Source: Trichomonas tenax
Taxonomy: Eukaryota; Parabasalia; Trichomonadida; Trichomonadidae
Direction: 5' to 3'
NCBI GenBank assembly: GCA_023091735.1
Contig: JALKBU010001267.1
Span: 1-13,476, forward strand
DNA: 13,476 nucleotides
The notes below the pieces were generated by a model, which saw only the letters and a program-made list of their open reading frames with translations, had not been told where the DNA came from and ran no database searches. A program made the position numbers and the translations under genes. This document shows, piece after piece, positions 4,479-13,149 of this stretch. Position 1 is the stretch's first letter. Each line of letters opens with the position of its first letter.

Positions 4479-6722
4479 ATGGAGAACGAACAACTAAACG
4501 AATTCACACCAGTTGAGCACTATCATCAAATAAGAAGTTACTTTGAAATAATAGATAATGCGATTCAGGTTGGTGATACTAATAGGCGTTATGTACCCTT
4601 AAAAGATCCAGCGTCACCGAAAGACCTTAATGATAATAATTATACAACATTTAATATTAGCCCTAAGGGAGAAAATATGATCGATTTATACAATACTAAT
4701 TTACTATTTACATATAAAGGAACTTATAAACTTGCTACAAAAGTTGATGCTTCAGCTATTCCAAACACAAACAATCCGGCAATTTGGCTAGGTTGTGATG
4801 ATACAGTTTATTTTATATGTTCTTATCAAATTCTCGCTAATGGTAGATCTGTATATTCCACTGATAATGCAATCTTTGAAGCATACGTAATATCGAATTG
4901 TGAAACAAGAGAAACTGTTAAAAAAGTTGATGTATTCAGTAAAACAAGACATGCGGACGTTTGGAAGAGAGTTAATACTGTCAGATCTGGACAAGTTGTC
5001 GATTGTGGAGGTAAATCTGCTAATTCTGAAATTAATATTGAAATACCTCTTAAACTTCCTGTAAGGAAATTCTTACCATTCGAAGCTATAAGATTTATTC
5101 CTGACTTTGCAGGTAATATTCAGATTAAAGCGAAGTTCACAAGTGATGCTTTACAAGTTTGCCCTCTTTCTGTTGAGGATTGTTTAATCACACCTAACAA
5201 TGTCGCAAAAGTCAAAACGTATCCAAAGCTAACGAATCACTTCGTTCCATGGTCTCAGGAATTTACAATGATTACATCAGTGACTCAGGATTCATCGACT
5301 AAAGAAATAACGATTACAACAGGTAAGCAGAAATTAACAAAAGTTAAGGCACAATTTACAGATTGCGCTGTTTTAGGTAAGAACTTTTCATTAGATCCTA
5401 ACGTTTACACTGAATTGGTGGAACATTACACAAATCAAGCTTTATGTTTCCCAATTAAGTTGATGGATTGGATGCCAATGGACGGCACAATTTCTGATAA
5501 AGCAGGATCAAAATGTACATTTACGAGAGAATACACACCAATTAATGTTAATTCAATTTGGTTCTTATGCCAGAAAACTCCCGAATACTTAACGAATTTC
5601 GAAAAGGATGAAATTTTAAACACCCTCGTTGATTCATTAATTGCAAGACTTGAACACGAATATTATAAATTAAATAATATTTGCCCTGAAATGAAGGATT
5701 CAATCGAAAAAGAAATTGAGGAATTAAGACGTAACATCGACATTTGCAATAATGACCTCATCGAATGGAAAGATTACTGTTTAGATAAAGCGAAAGAACA
5801 AGAGAAGGAATTGAAGATCAAATATTTACAAGTTCCACATAATAACGAGGATGTTATCCGTCATTTACAGGAATTCGTAGGTTCAAAAACTAATGAAGAA
5901 TTTACAGCACTTATCGATGAATATTATGAGATGTATGAATGTAAATTTAATGAAATGTGTCGAAACAAGTATCAAAAGACTGTAAAATCAGTCTTCTGTG
6001 AGAAATCATCTTCAAAAGTTATGGATGTATTCATTAATTACAATCAATTACTTAAAAATAAATTAAATTTCATTATTCAGAGAGTTCGGACCTTTGAGCC
6101 CGTTCAATCCTTTAATTCCGACAATTGTGAAAAAAAGGATTGCATGCAATCCCATGTTCATCGAACCATTGAAGATAAACTTAAAACATCATTCGACAAG
6201 TTCATCTCTGATCATTATTATTTGATTTATGAATTTTTAAGAATGAATATAAATAATCTTGCAACTTCAACGACAGAATTTACGAACTCAACAGCGACGA
6301 AATTATTTGCTCAATCAGTGATAAAAGAAATTAATCAGTTCTTAATTAATAATTTGAACACATTCCTGAATCAAAACTTTAATCTCTACATCGAAACATT
6401 AATAGATAAATTTGGTGTGAGTGAAACTTTAGTCGTTAATGAAAATGTCAAAAGTATCAAAAAGGCTGGCATGAAGTGCCGGGTACCCAGGGCACGTCAA
6501 AGAGCCCGAGATTTCATACTATCCTTGACTTTAGATTCTTTCATTCAAACACTTCCTGATGAATATATGGATGTTAAAGTTATTGTCGATATGTACAATA
6601 ATTATTTCGGAACTAGTTATAACAGTATTGGATTTGCAAGAATTAAAGGAATTAAAGACAATTTTACGAAGAGACAGCAAAGAGTTAAAGGTGAATATGT
6701 GACATTTTACCGTAAAAATTAA
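4479..6722 (+). CDS. Large capsid-like protein with helical C-terminal half (747 residues)
   Basis: Residues about 1-380 are rich in predicted strands. Near residue 57 the stretch FNISPKGENMIDLYNTNLLF resembles the opening strands of major capsid proteins of Polintons, virophages and adenovirus-like elements; INVNSIWFLCQKTPEY closes this part. A second jelly roll, expected in double jelly-roll capsids, is not evident. Instead residues about 385-480 are a Glu/Lys-rich coiled coil with paired Cys, followed by more helix (500-650). The C-terminus (about 685-747, DVKVIVDMYNNYFGTSYNSI...) looks like a winged-helix-type module. It may be a capsid fused to another module, or a different structural protein. 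The frame is fully open, unlike the polymerase and integrase. GC-rich palindromes lie at 6105-6152 and 6468-6507. Confidence 0.5.
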   Translation: MENEQLNEFTPVEHYHQIRSYFEIIDNAIQVGDTNRRYVPLKDPASPKDLNDNNYTTFNISPKGENMIDLYNTNLLFTYKGTYKLATKVDASAIPNTNNPAIWLGCDDTVYFICSYQILANGRSVYSTDNAIFEAYVISNCETRETVKKVDVFSKTRHADVWKRVNTVRSGQVVDCGGKSANSEINIEIPLKLPVRKFLPFEAIRFIPDFAGNIQIKAKFTSDALQVCPLSVEDCLITPNNVAKVKTYPKLTNHFVPWSQEFTMITSVTQDSSTKEITITTGKQKLTKVKAQFTDCAVLGKNFSLDPNVYTELVEHYTNQALCFPIKLMDWMPMDGTISDKAGSKCTFTREYTPINVNSIWFLCQKTPEYLTNFEKDEILNTLVDSLIARLEHEYYKLNNICPEMKDSIEKEIEELRRNIDICNNDLIEWKDYCLDKAKEQEKELKIKYLQVPHNNEDVIRHLQEFVGSKTNEEFTALIDEYYEMYECKFNEMCRNKYQKTVKSVFCEKSSSKVMDVFINYNQLLKNKLNFIIQRVRTFEPVQSFNSDNCEKKDCMQSHVHRTIEDKLKTSFDKFISDHYYLIYEFLRMNINNLATSTTEFTNSTATKLFAQSVIKEINQFLINNLNTFLNQNFNLYIETLIDKFGVSETLVVNENVKSIKKAGMKCRVPRARQRARDFILSLTLDSFIQTLPDEYMDVKVIVDMYNNYFGTSYNSIGFARIKGIKDNFTKRQQRVKGEYVTFYRKN
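6105..6152. repeat. Compound palindrome inside the capsid-like gene
   Basis: CAATCCTTT (6105-6113) pairs with AAAGGATTG (6134-6142), and GGATTGCATGCAATCC (6137-6152) is a perfect 16-bp palindrome overlapping it. The two structures are mutually exclusive. The segment codes for a Cys/His-containing loop in the helical half. Confidence 0.55.
6468..6507. repeat. GC-rich palindromes inside the capsid-like gene
   Basis: GGCATGAAGTGCC (6468-6480, four pairs around a T-GAA-G loop) is followed directly by GGGTACCC (6481-6488) and GGGC...GCCC (6490-6507). This 40-bp island encodes an Arg/Pro-rich stretch between two AT-coded helical parts, like an in-frame insert. Confidence 0.55.
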
Positions 6723-6757
6723 ATGAAATTCTCGTAAATTTTGAGATTGACATTTTA

Positions 6758-6810
6758 ACCTCTTTTTCGAAAATATTTTTAATGACAACAACAACAACTG
6801 AAAAAAATTA
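6758..6810. repeat. ~50-bp dispersed repeat, copy B
   Basis: Matches the reverse complement of 3182-3231. It contains a promoter-like ATATTTTTA and the ATG at 6782 with following ACA codons. It lies between the convergent ends of the capsid-like gene and the integrase. Confidence 0.6.
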
Positions 6811-6883
6811 TTTCAAAATTTATCAAAATAGTAATGAGTTATATAATAAATCGGAACTTCAACAATTTCACTACCAACCTTAA
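6782..6883 (+). pseudogene. Stub of a plus-strand gene cut off by the integrase 3' end
   Basis: An ATG with a T-rich upstream tract opens a 33-codon frame starting MTTTTTEKN. Only the first seven or so codons match the other copy (minus strand of 3209-3182, which also stops early). After 6810 the frame is simply the antisense of the integrase end. It reads as the 5' end of a lost gene that once followed the capsid-like gene; the breakpoint is near 6810. Confidence 0.4.
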
Positions 6884-8416
6884 CCAATCCATTACCGTTA
6901 ATATATCTGATAAATTCTCCTATTGTATCAAATCGACGTCTTCTTTTTGTCATTGATTTGTCAGTTTTACCATAATCAAGATGTAACATTACCTTATCAC
7001 CTTCTTTAAAGTTCATCAATCCATGTTTCATTTGCTCAGTTTTGATTTCATTTAATTTTTCGTTTTGTTTTCATATATATATTCCCATTCTTTGGAGATG
7101 TTGGTGTGCATTACTATAGGCTTCATGTTTATCATTCTATGCCACGTGTTATTGTAATAATAAACTAATTGTTGAATGATTGAGTCTTTATTACCATCCC
7201 AGTTAATTTGACCGTTAACCCCTAATGCATCTCTTAATGTTCTCATTACTGCATCAACTATTTTATTATGAAATGTATATGATGATGATGAAAAGTAAAA
7301 GTTAATATTTGGGAAATATTTAGTCATTGCTGATTTAAAACCTCTATCACCATCTCCTCTGATATTATTAACTGGGTGATTAAATCTTACTTGTTCCTGA
7401 TCAATTAAATATTGTATTGCTTGCCTCGTTTCTTGTTCAGATTTATTTAATACCCTAATACAATATAAATATCTAGTATTAATATTTATAGCGAATAAGT
7501 AAGTTATGTGACCCTTTGAATACTATAAATGGTCAATTTCCCATGAATACGGTGATGGAGCGAATGAAGGTCGATTCAATTTTTCTTTTAGTGGTTGTAT
7601 TTTTGGGTCATTTGGTTTAATTAATAAATTAGATTTACCCTTAAAATCTTTTTGCTTTCTTTCTGATTGAAATGGGTAGGGAATAGTAAATGATGATACA
7701 TTTATTTTAGGTGGAGGTGGTAAATTATTTGGGCATTTTATTTTATCCTCTTTAATTTGTTTAGACTTGGCTCTTTGAGCCTGGGGTTGTAAACCCTTGG
7801 GTAATTTAGGTTTATTACGGATCTTCGATCCCTGGCTATTTAAGCTATATATTTCAGGATGGATTCGGTTCATTTGTTTCAAATATACCGTATATAATGT
7901 TTTGATATACTTTGATGCTTCTACTTTATGATTTAAAATGAATTCGAGCAATTGGTCTTCAGTTAATAATGAAACTTTTGAGGGTTTCACTAATATATCA
8001 TATATTATAGCTTGAGCGTCATTAATGATATCCTGTATTTGGGCATCTGATAAAGTTTTAACTTGTCGAACCTTTTGTTTAGACTTTGACATTGTCCTGG
8101 CGAAACCTTGATCATAGAGGTCATACAACTCATCAATATCTTCATCAGTTAATATTGGATCTTTGAAATCCTTTAATTGTTTCAGTTGTGGTTTGGTTTT
8201 ACCTTGTGTATATATTTTATCATTAATTTTATCTTTTATGTTATTCATTACATAATCATGTCTTCTCTTTACTTCATTTTTGTATTTTGGATATAATTCA
8301 CACATATCATCACCTGTAATATTTTGATCATATTTTTGGAGTCTAGATTTTAAATCATAATATGATAAATATGGATTGGTACGCGCTAAATCATCTATGA
8401 TAATATTTAAATACAT
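6813..8416 (-). pseudogene. Maverick-type rve integrase gene, one nonsense codon and one frameshift
   Basis: About 530 codons. The N-terminal ~285 residues are charged and helical with a Pro-rich linker. The rve catalytic core begins at PYSWEIDHL, whose Asp is the first catalytic residue (codon just before 7528). A TAG at 7523-7525 follows within two codons. The frame continues through RGDGDRG (second Asp, about 7346-7354) and HNKIVDAV, where Asp (about 7253-7255) stands at the expected third-acid position. After TAA 7052-7054 a one- or two-base shift near an A-run moves to the frame 7043-6813, encoding an SH3-like C-terminal domain (FKEGDKVMLHLDYGKT). The enzyme would join element ends to target DNA and make 6-bp duplications. 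Three hairpins lie in the linker (7769-7831). The ATG at 8416 has TTTTTAT 10 nt upstream. Confidence 0.8.
7769..7831. repeat. Three perfect GC-rich hairpins in the integrase linker
   Basis: GGCTC-TTT-GAGCC (7769-7781), GGGTT-GTA-AACCC (7784-7796) and GGATC-TTC-GATCC (7819-7831) each have 5-bp stems and 3-nt loops. They encode a Gln/Lys/Pro-rich stretch of the linker before the catalytic core. Confidence 0.65.
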
Positions 8417-8426
8417 TTATTTAAAA

Positions 8427-8433
8427 ATAAAAA
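8427..8433 (-). promoter_or_regulatory. TTTTTAT start signal of the integrase gene
   Basis: TTTTTAT on the minus strand, 10 nt before the ATG at 8416, in the 25-bp gap after the polymerase stop. Confidence 0.45.
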
Positions 8434-8959
8434 GAAGTTTTTTAAATACTTACATATTTTCCATTCATGATAAAAGGCATACAACAACCGTTTTCATGAA
8501 CTACCGCTTTAGTATGTGAACCCGTTAAAACTGTTTTATTGATTAATAACCTTGTCATTTTTCCATTCTTTAATTGAAGACCTATATTTTCACCGTCATA
8601 AGTGATACCATTTTTGACAACATTAAGGTACTTATCCGATGTTAATTGTTTGTTTTGTTTCATCGATACTCCCTTCATTTTTAGGGCTAAGGGAACGATA
8701 CGTTTAAATGAATCTGTTCCAATTTCTCCGTTAAATGATGTATAGCATTTTGGACATAATGCAATCATATTATCACCCTGTTTTTCGATGGCAAGACCCA
8801 TTAATTTCTTTTCATGTGCTTTTTCTTCTGCCTTATTATTGAATTTTGGTTTAAATCTATCATTAAAACAGAAGAAGTCAAAAAGTGCAAATTGGTAAAT
8901 ATATCTATCATAAAATGTTTTATTTTTGGTTATTGCCTGAAATGCTTGAGTGTTAGGAA

Positions 8960-8971
8960 GTGATGGATCAC
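8960..8971. repeat. Short perfect palindrome after polymerase motif C
   Basis: GTGAT-GG-ATCAC lies in coding sequence for AGDPS. It is weaker evidence than the GC-rich hairpins and may be chance. Confidence 0.25.
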
Positions 8972-9792
8972 CAGCAATCGCCCAATATGAGGAATCAGTG
9001 TCACCCTCAATAAAATGGAATCTGTTCGTATCCATGCATTTATACATGAAATCATAAATGAAAACTAAATACCAATATTTAGCATTATCAAGAGTAAAGA
9101 ATGCCTCCTGTAAACATGTATCACAGCGGTAAAATCTATCTTTCATCATAACCTGATATGTATCCTCACCAATTTCACGGATGTTTTTGAATTTGTTAGA
9201 CATGCATGCAACACGTGCTTTTTGTTCATTCATGATTCTATTTTGCGTAATTTTGGGTGTTCATTGCATCATAACCATATATTCCATTTAATGAAATTTT
9301 TCAAAATAAACTTTTTCCTTTATTACCTTCTAATTCTGCCTTTTGTCTTTCATTCATAAATTCATTTGCGAATGTATTAAAACATGTATTTTTCGTAAAT
9401 GTTAAAATTGATTGTATATCATCAATGATAAAATGAAATCTATCGATGAGGTACTATAAATAATAGGATGAGAAAGGTATATATGTGCTGTGTGTGCTTG
9501 ATAATCGGGTTAATTTTCTCTGTTTTTGATCAATGGGTAAATTGTTTGTTTTCATGTAATTATACATAAATGAACCAATTGTTTTCTCATCTGTTGTTAT
9601 TTCAAGATTTCGAATTATGGGTAAAAAGTTTATGTATTCATTAATATATCGTTCATCAATGTGACCCTTAACTTCTGCAACAAATAACTTATCTTTCCTC
9701 CTAATAATACCTAATGCTTTTGCTTTTTTCGTTGCTGTGTCACATATTAAAACTTCACTTAAACGTCCTGGCATGTACATTCTACTGTTGGT

Positions 9793-9844
9793 GGGACTTT
9801 GTCCCGCAGGGCTCGAAGCTACGCCAGGACGAAGTCCAGAGCCC
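9793..9844. repeat. Nested hairpin insert in the polymerase gene
   Basis: GGGCTC (9809-9814) pairs with GAGCCC (9839-9844) and encloses GGAC-GAA-GTCC (9827-9837). A separate perfect GGGAC-TTT-GTCCC (9793-9805) flanks it. In the protein this is a Gly/Pro/Ser-rich stretch of about 19 residues between IEYTG and MYMPG, just after motif A. Its GC content far exceeds the surrounding gene. Confidence 0.65.
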
Positions 9845-10816
9845 GTGTATTCAATAAATTCATTTTTATTTGATGAAAATGATGAAGGATATAATGAATT
9901 AAAATCAACTCCCACAAAGCGAGTCATTATGTTGTCAGTATCTTTATTCGAGACTGTTTTAGTTAATGGATCATGTGATAATTTATTAATGTGTGTAATT
10001 CCTTTAAGAATAACCCTATGTTGAACATTAGAAAGACCGCCAGTGATACCATTACCGAAAATGTGGTAAGCTTCAACTGAATCTAAAGTCATAGGTAAAT
10101 TATTTTTTAGTGCATAGTTTCTCAAATTAATTCTTAACCTTTGAATGTCTTCATCCTTGTTAGATTTAACAACATTACAATAACAACACATTAATTGACA
10201 ATTTTCTTTTGTATGTGGTTTTTTGTTGTCTATTCTATCTAATGTAGGTTTATTGGCATATGTGAATGCTTTACCGCATATTTTACACTTAGATGATAAA
10301 ATTAAATCATGATAATATTGGTAATCATTCATTGAAACATTATTTTTAGTATCTCTTTTAGCCTTTTCATCTTGTTTCTTGTACGAATCCAGTTTATATT
10401 TCCAGTATTTTTTTGTTAATTCAAAATTAGAATCAATATCTTGTTCAGGGTATTTTTTATTAAAATCGAAGTCTTTATATGCTAAAGCGTAACGAATCAT
10501 TGATGCATTGGATGAAAGACTTAAATTATGAAGCATGTCGATTTTATAAACAAATGTTTCCTCAATGATTTTATCAATTGGGTCAATCATAATTTCAACG
10601 TATTAATTACAATAATGAATGAAATACTCAAGGTGATTTTTAAAGTTTGCATAATCAGAGAGATATATTTGATAAACAGAATCTGAGATGATTTCTTTTG
10701 TCAGTGCTGAATAAAATGATTCTTGAGTGAATGGTTCAGTTTTGAATAATTCAGTTTCCCAGTTCTCCCATGTAATGAATTGATACGGGAAGAACGCTTT
10801 TTGGCGTTGAGGTTCA

Positions 10817-10893
10817 TCAGAGCCGGAGTTCGTGGGCACTTTACCGCGAAGCCGAACGCACTATGTTCTTGATGGCAAGCCTGAAGTCTCTGA
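10817..10893. repeat. Branched hairpin insert with in-frame stop in the polymerase gene
   Basis: TCAGAG (10817-10822) pairs with CTCTGA (10888-10893). Inside are GTTCG...CGAAC (10828-10857) and CTTG-ATGG-CAAG (10868-10879). The 77-nt core, with GC-rich flanks, separates TLDQFTQDFG from KAFFPYQF, which would normally be near-adjacent. It includes the TAG at 10861-10863. The GTTCGTGG start resembles the subterminal palindrome at 3244-3288. Confidence 0.6.
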
Positions 10894-11163
10894 CGAGCCG
10901 AAATCTTGAGTGAATTGGTCTAATGTTCCACCTGCAATATAATTCCTGATATCAATAAATCTTAAACTATAAGGATAATTATTCTTTTTAACCGTTATTT
11001 GTTTAAATTGTGATGATGAACCAAGAATGGATTTTATTTTCCATTTTGCAGTATTCAATTCACGAAGAATAAGGTTTAAATCAAATTTTCCAGAATTAAA
11101 ACCTATAACATTAACTGTGCTAAATTCCTCATCTAATAACTCATTGAACTCATCTGAGTTCTT

Positions 11164-11176
11164 GGCTCCGAGAGCC
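11164..11176. repeat. GC-rich hairpin in the polymerase exonuclease region
   Basis: GGCTC-CGA-GAGCC, a perfect 5-bp stem and 3-nt loop, encodes part of ALGAKNSDEF between exonuclease motifs I and II. Confidence 0.6.
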
Positions 11177-12019
11177 TTTAATTGTTCATTATTTAAATCA
11201 TACTGTTTAATATTTGCTTCTAAAACTTCGGCAGCAACATCAAATAACCACTCAATCCAATCAGCAATAAATGAATCAGATGAGACTAAACAAAAGTTTT
11301 TAGTGAATGTTTTGGAATCAGTTTTAACTGTTGATGATACCATGAATGGTTTTAAGTATGCGTTCAAAGTTGCACATTCAGATAATTGTAACTCTTCATT
11401 TGTTTCTAATGTTTCAAAATCGAAAGTAATATAATACCATGTAGGTCTAAAATATTCTTGTAAATTGTGTGCTAATAACCATTGATATATTTTTTGTTTA
11501 GTAATATGTGGAGCGTATGGTTGTTGTGTTTTGTTCAATTGTACATCTTGAATTAATCTACCATTATTTTCTTTACATTTTTCACAATGTCTAAGAAATC
11601 GTGATTGATGTTTTCGTTCTGGATTATCACGAATTGAATAAACCTCTTCCTTGCAATATGGACAAACTCTGTAACCAGTTAATGTTTCAACATCAGTGAT
11701 TCTATCAGCGTGGAGCTTACCGCTTGGTGATTGTGTGAGGAGTATATTAACTGTTTCATATTCTGGATCTACAACAATAGAATCAATTAAATTAAATTGA
11801 ACTTTATTTATATCAACATCATCAGGTTGAGGATCAACATAATAATAATCAATATTTATTTTAAACTTCCTACATAACTCCTCGCTCTCAGATGAAATAT
11901 CAAAATCTTGATATGCATCAATTGCTTCATTTAAATAACATCTACGTGTTTTAGGATTTACACCATCAGGAATATTATAGAACTGTTTGAACTTCTTTCT
12001 ACCCTCAGCTCTAATGCTA

Positions 12020-12511
12020 TTATCGTTTAATCTTGTTGTTACTTTTTGGCTCATTTATGTAAAATAAAAAATAATTTAGTTTTTCAATTCCAAATAATGC
12101 ATTAAAATAACATAAATTTTTATCATCTTGAATATGTCGAATACATCTTAATTTACTAAGAAATGCATAACCTGAAACATTAAATTTAATTTTTGTTTTA
12201 TTTAATTTGATTACTTTGAAAAGAAATGTATGGATAGCTATAAAATGATGTGATGATGATTTATGAGTTGCTTCCATCTTTTCAGAAATAAAAGAATAAA
12301 TATAGTGCTTATATGTTTTCATATCTTTTACATTCTTAATAACGAAAGGAATTAATCGCTCAACTTCATCCTCTTTTGGTACGGTTCTTTCATATGTGAC
12401 ATTATGTGAATCTTCAACAATGTAACCACAATCACACAATATTTTATATGTTCTTAATGTTTCGTTAGCATTTTGATCAAGTAATTCAAAAACTTTATCA
12501 ACACCTGTCAC
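12020..12511 (-). CDS. Unrecognised protein upstream of the polymerase, no ATG at the expected start
   Basis: The frame of about 163 codons starts where an ATG is expected, 9 nt after TTTTTAT (12527-12521), but the codon is GTG (12511-12509). Either the ATG is mutated or a downstream ATG is used; the next one in frame lies past residue 60. The protein has CDCGYIVEDSHN near 27-38, a helical middle and a Cys-containing end (LRCIRHIQDDKNLCYFNALFGIE). The last ~20 codons read through the polymerase's promoter and overlap its start by 35 bp, which suggests the original stop was lost just before the T-run. No homologue is recognised. It may be inactive. Confidence 0.5.
   Translation of the reverse strand: MTGVDKVFELLDQNANETLRTYKILCDCGYIVEDSHNVTYERTVPKEDEVERLIPFVIKNVKDMKTYKHYIYSFISEKMEATHKSSSHHFIAIHTFLFKVIKLNKTKIKFNVSGYAFLSKLRCIRHIQDDKNLCYFNALFGIEKLNYFLFYINEPKSNNKIKR
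12064..12071 (-). promoter_or_regulatory. TTTTTTAT start signal of the polymerase gene
   Basis: TTTTTTAT on the minus strand, 9 nt before the ATG at 12054. This supports that start over a fusion with the upstream frame. Confidence 0.5.
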
Positions 12512-12520
12512 TTTATTTAA

Positions 12521-12527
12521 ATAAAAA
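12521..12527 (-). promoter_or_regulatory. TTTTTAT start signal before the GTG at 12511
   Basis: TTTTTAT lies 9 nt before the GTG and overlaps the stop codon of the upstream gene (12529-12531) to within one base, typical of the tight packing here. Confidence 0.45.
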
Positions 12528-12528
12528 T

Positions 12529-13149
12529 TTATATATAATTCATAATCCTCTTTTTGATTGTATTTATTCCATATGAAACATGCTTTAATGCTGCCTTGAA
12601 TTTTTCTTCGTCAATTGGTGGTGATAATAGAATACATGGATATCCATCTTCAATAAATTGTAATTTATGTTTCTTAATAAATTTTGTACCTTCTACCGAT
12701 AATGTTTCGTTGAAATTACCATCTAATAAATTTTGTGTTGATTCTTGAAAAGAATTTTTATAACATTCTTCGTGTGATTTTTGAGTTTCTGATTCTGAGA
12801 CTGTGATATTCATTAAATCCTCTATCTCATTTTCAGTATATTTTAACTCTTTAATTCTATTATCAATTTCATCTCTTAACTTTTTCAATTGTTCTATTTC
12901 ATTATTATAATATTCATCGTCATGTCTACGTTCTTCATAAAATTCCTCAATAGGGGATGGGTACAAAAACTTCATTATTAATTGCTTATTTAATGGGCCA
13001 TTATATTTGAAATCATTTAGTAATTCAGCGAGTGCTTTTATATTTTGTAAATATGTTGGATATTCACCATCATCGAAATCATTCATTATTTTAGATAATT
13101 CTTCACCAGTGAAGCCTAAAGACCTTAGATCAAAAGGTTTGATATTCAT
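12529..13149 (-). CDS. Unrecognised coiled-coil protein
   Basis: 206 residues beginning MNIKPFDLRSLGFTGEELSK. Residues about 1-60 look like a small helical domain. About 70-120 form a Glu/Lys-rich coiled coil (EEFYEERRHDDEYYNNEIEQ onward), followed by a polar linker. The end (about 150-206) has a possible small globular fold with DGYPCILLSPPIDEEKF. No family is recognised. It is first of the three to four minus-strand genes leading into the polymerase and is divergent from the partial gene at 13199. The ATG has TTTTTTAT 15 nt upstream (13172-13165) and TTTTTAT 4 nt upstream. The frame is open with no lesion visible. A structural or replication-accessory role cannot be decided from sequence. 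Confidence 0.65.
   Translation of the reverse strand: MNIKPFDLRSLGFTGEELSKIMNDFDDGEYPTYLQNIKALAELLNDFKYNGPLNKQLIMKFLYPSPIEEFYEERRHDDEYYNNEIEQLKKLRDEIDNRIKELKYTENEIEDLMNITVSESETQKSHEECYKNSFQESTQNLLDGNFNETLSVEGTKFIKKHKLQFIEDGYPCILLSPPIDEEKFKAALKHVSYGINTIKKRIMNYI

Larger units (their letters stand above)
8442..12054 (-). pseudogene. polB: Protein-primed family B DNA polymerase gene with HNH-like insert, multiply inactivated
   Basis: About 1,200 codons from the ATG at 12054. In order: a helical N-terminus; a zinc-ribbon-like C131-x2-C134...C157-x2-C160; exonuclease motif I (TFDFETLE) and II (GFNSGKFDLNL); an HNH-like zinc module (CKIC...LDRIDN...H...CCYC, about 10290-10170); polymerase motif A (GVDFNSLYPSS); motif B (K...NGIYG, about 9275); motif C (GDTDSS, about 9000); and KLMGLAIEKQG. 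These define the protein-primed group that copies Mavericks. Lesions: in-frame TAG 10861-10863, TAA 10603-10605, TAG 9454-9456, TGA 9301-9303 and a frameshift near 9240. Two hairpin-rich inserts lie at 9793-9844 and 10817-10893, the latter holding the first TAG. All motifs are still readable, so inactivation looks recent. Confidence 0.88.

Noticed and set aside
7523..10863. TAG sense-codon reassignment, since three of five in-frame stops in integrase and polymerase are TAG
   Set aside because: TAA and TGA also interrupt the same genes and frameshifts are present; decay explains all of them.
9737..11434. Plus-strand open frames at 9737-10024 and 11027-11434
   Set aside because: They lie fully antisense to polymerase segments with recognisable catalytic motifs; no start signal precedes them.
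12020..12511. Adenain-like cysteine protease
   Set aside because: His and Cys residues are present, but no convincing His-Asp/Glu-Gln-Cys order or spacing was found.
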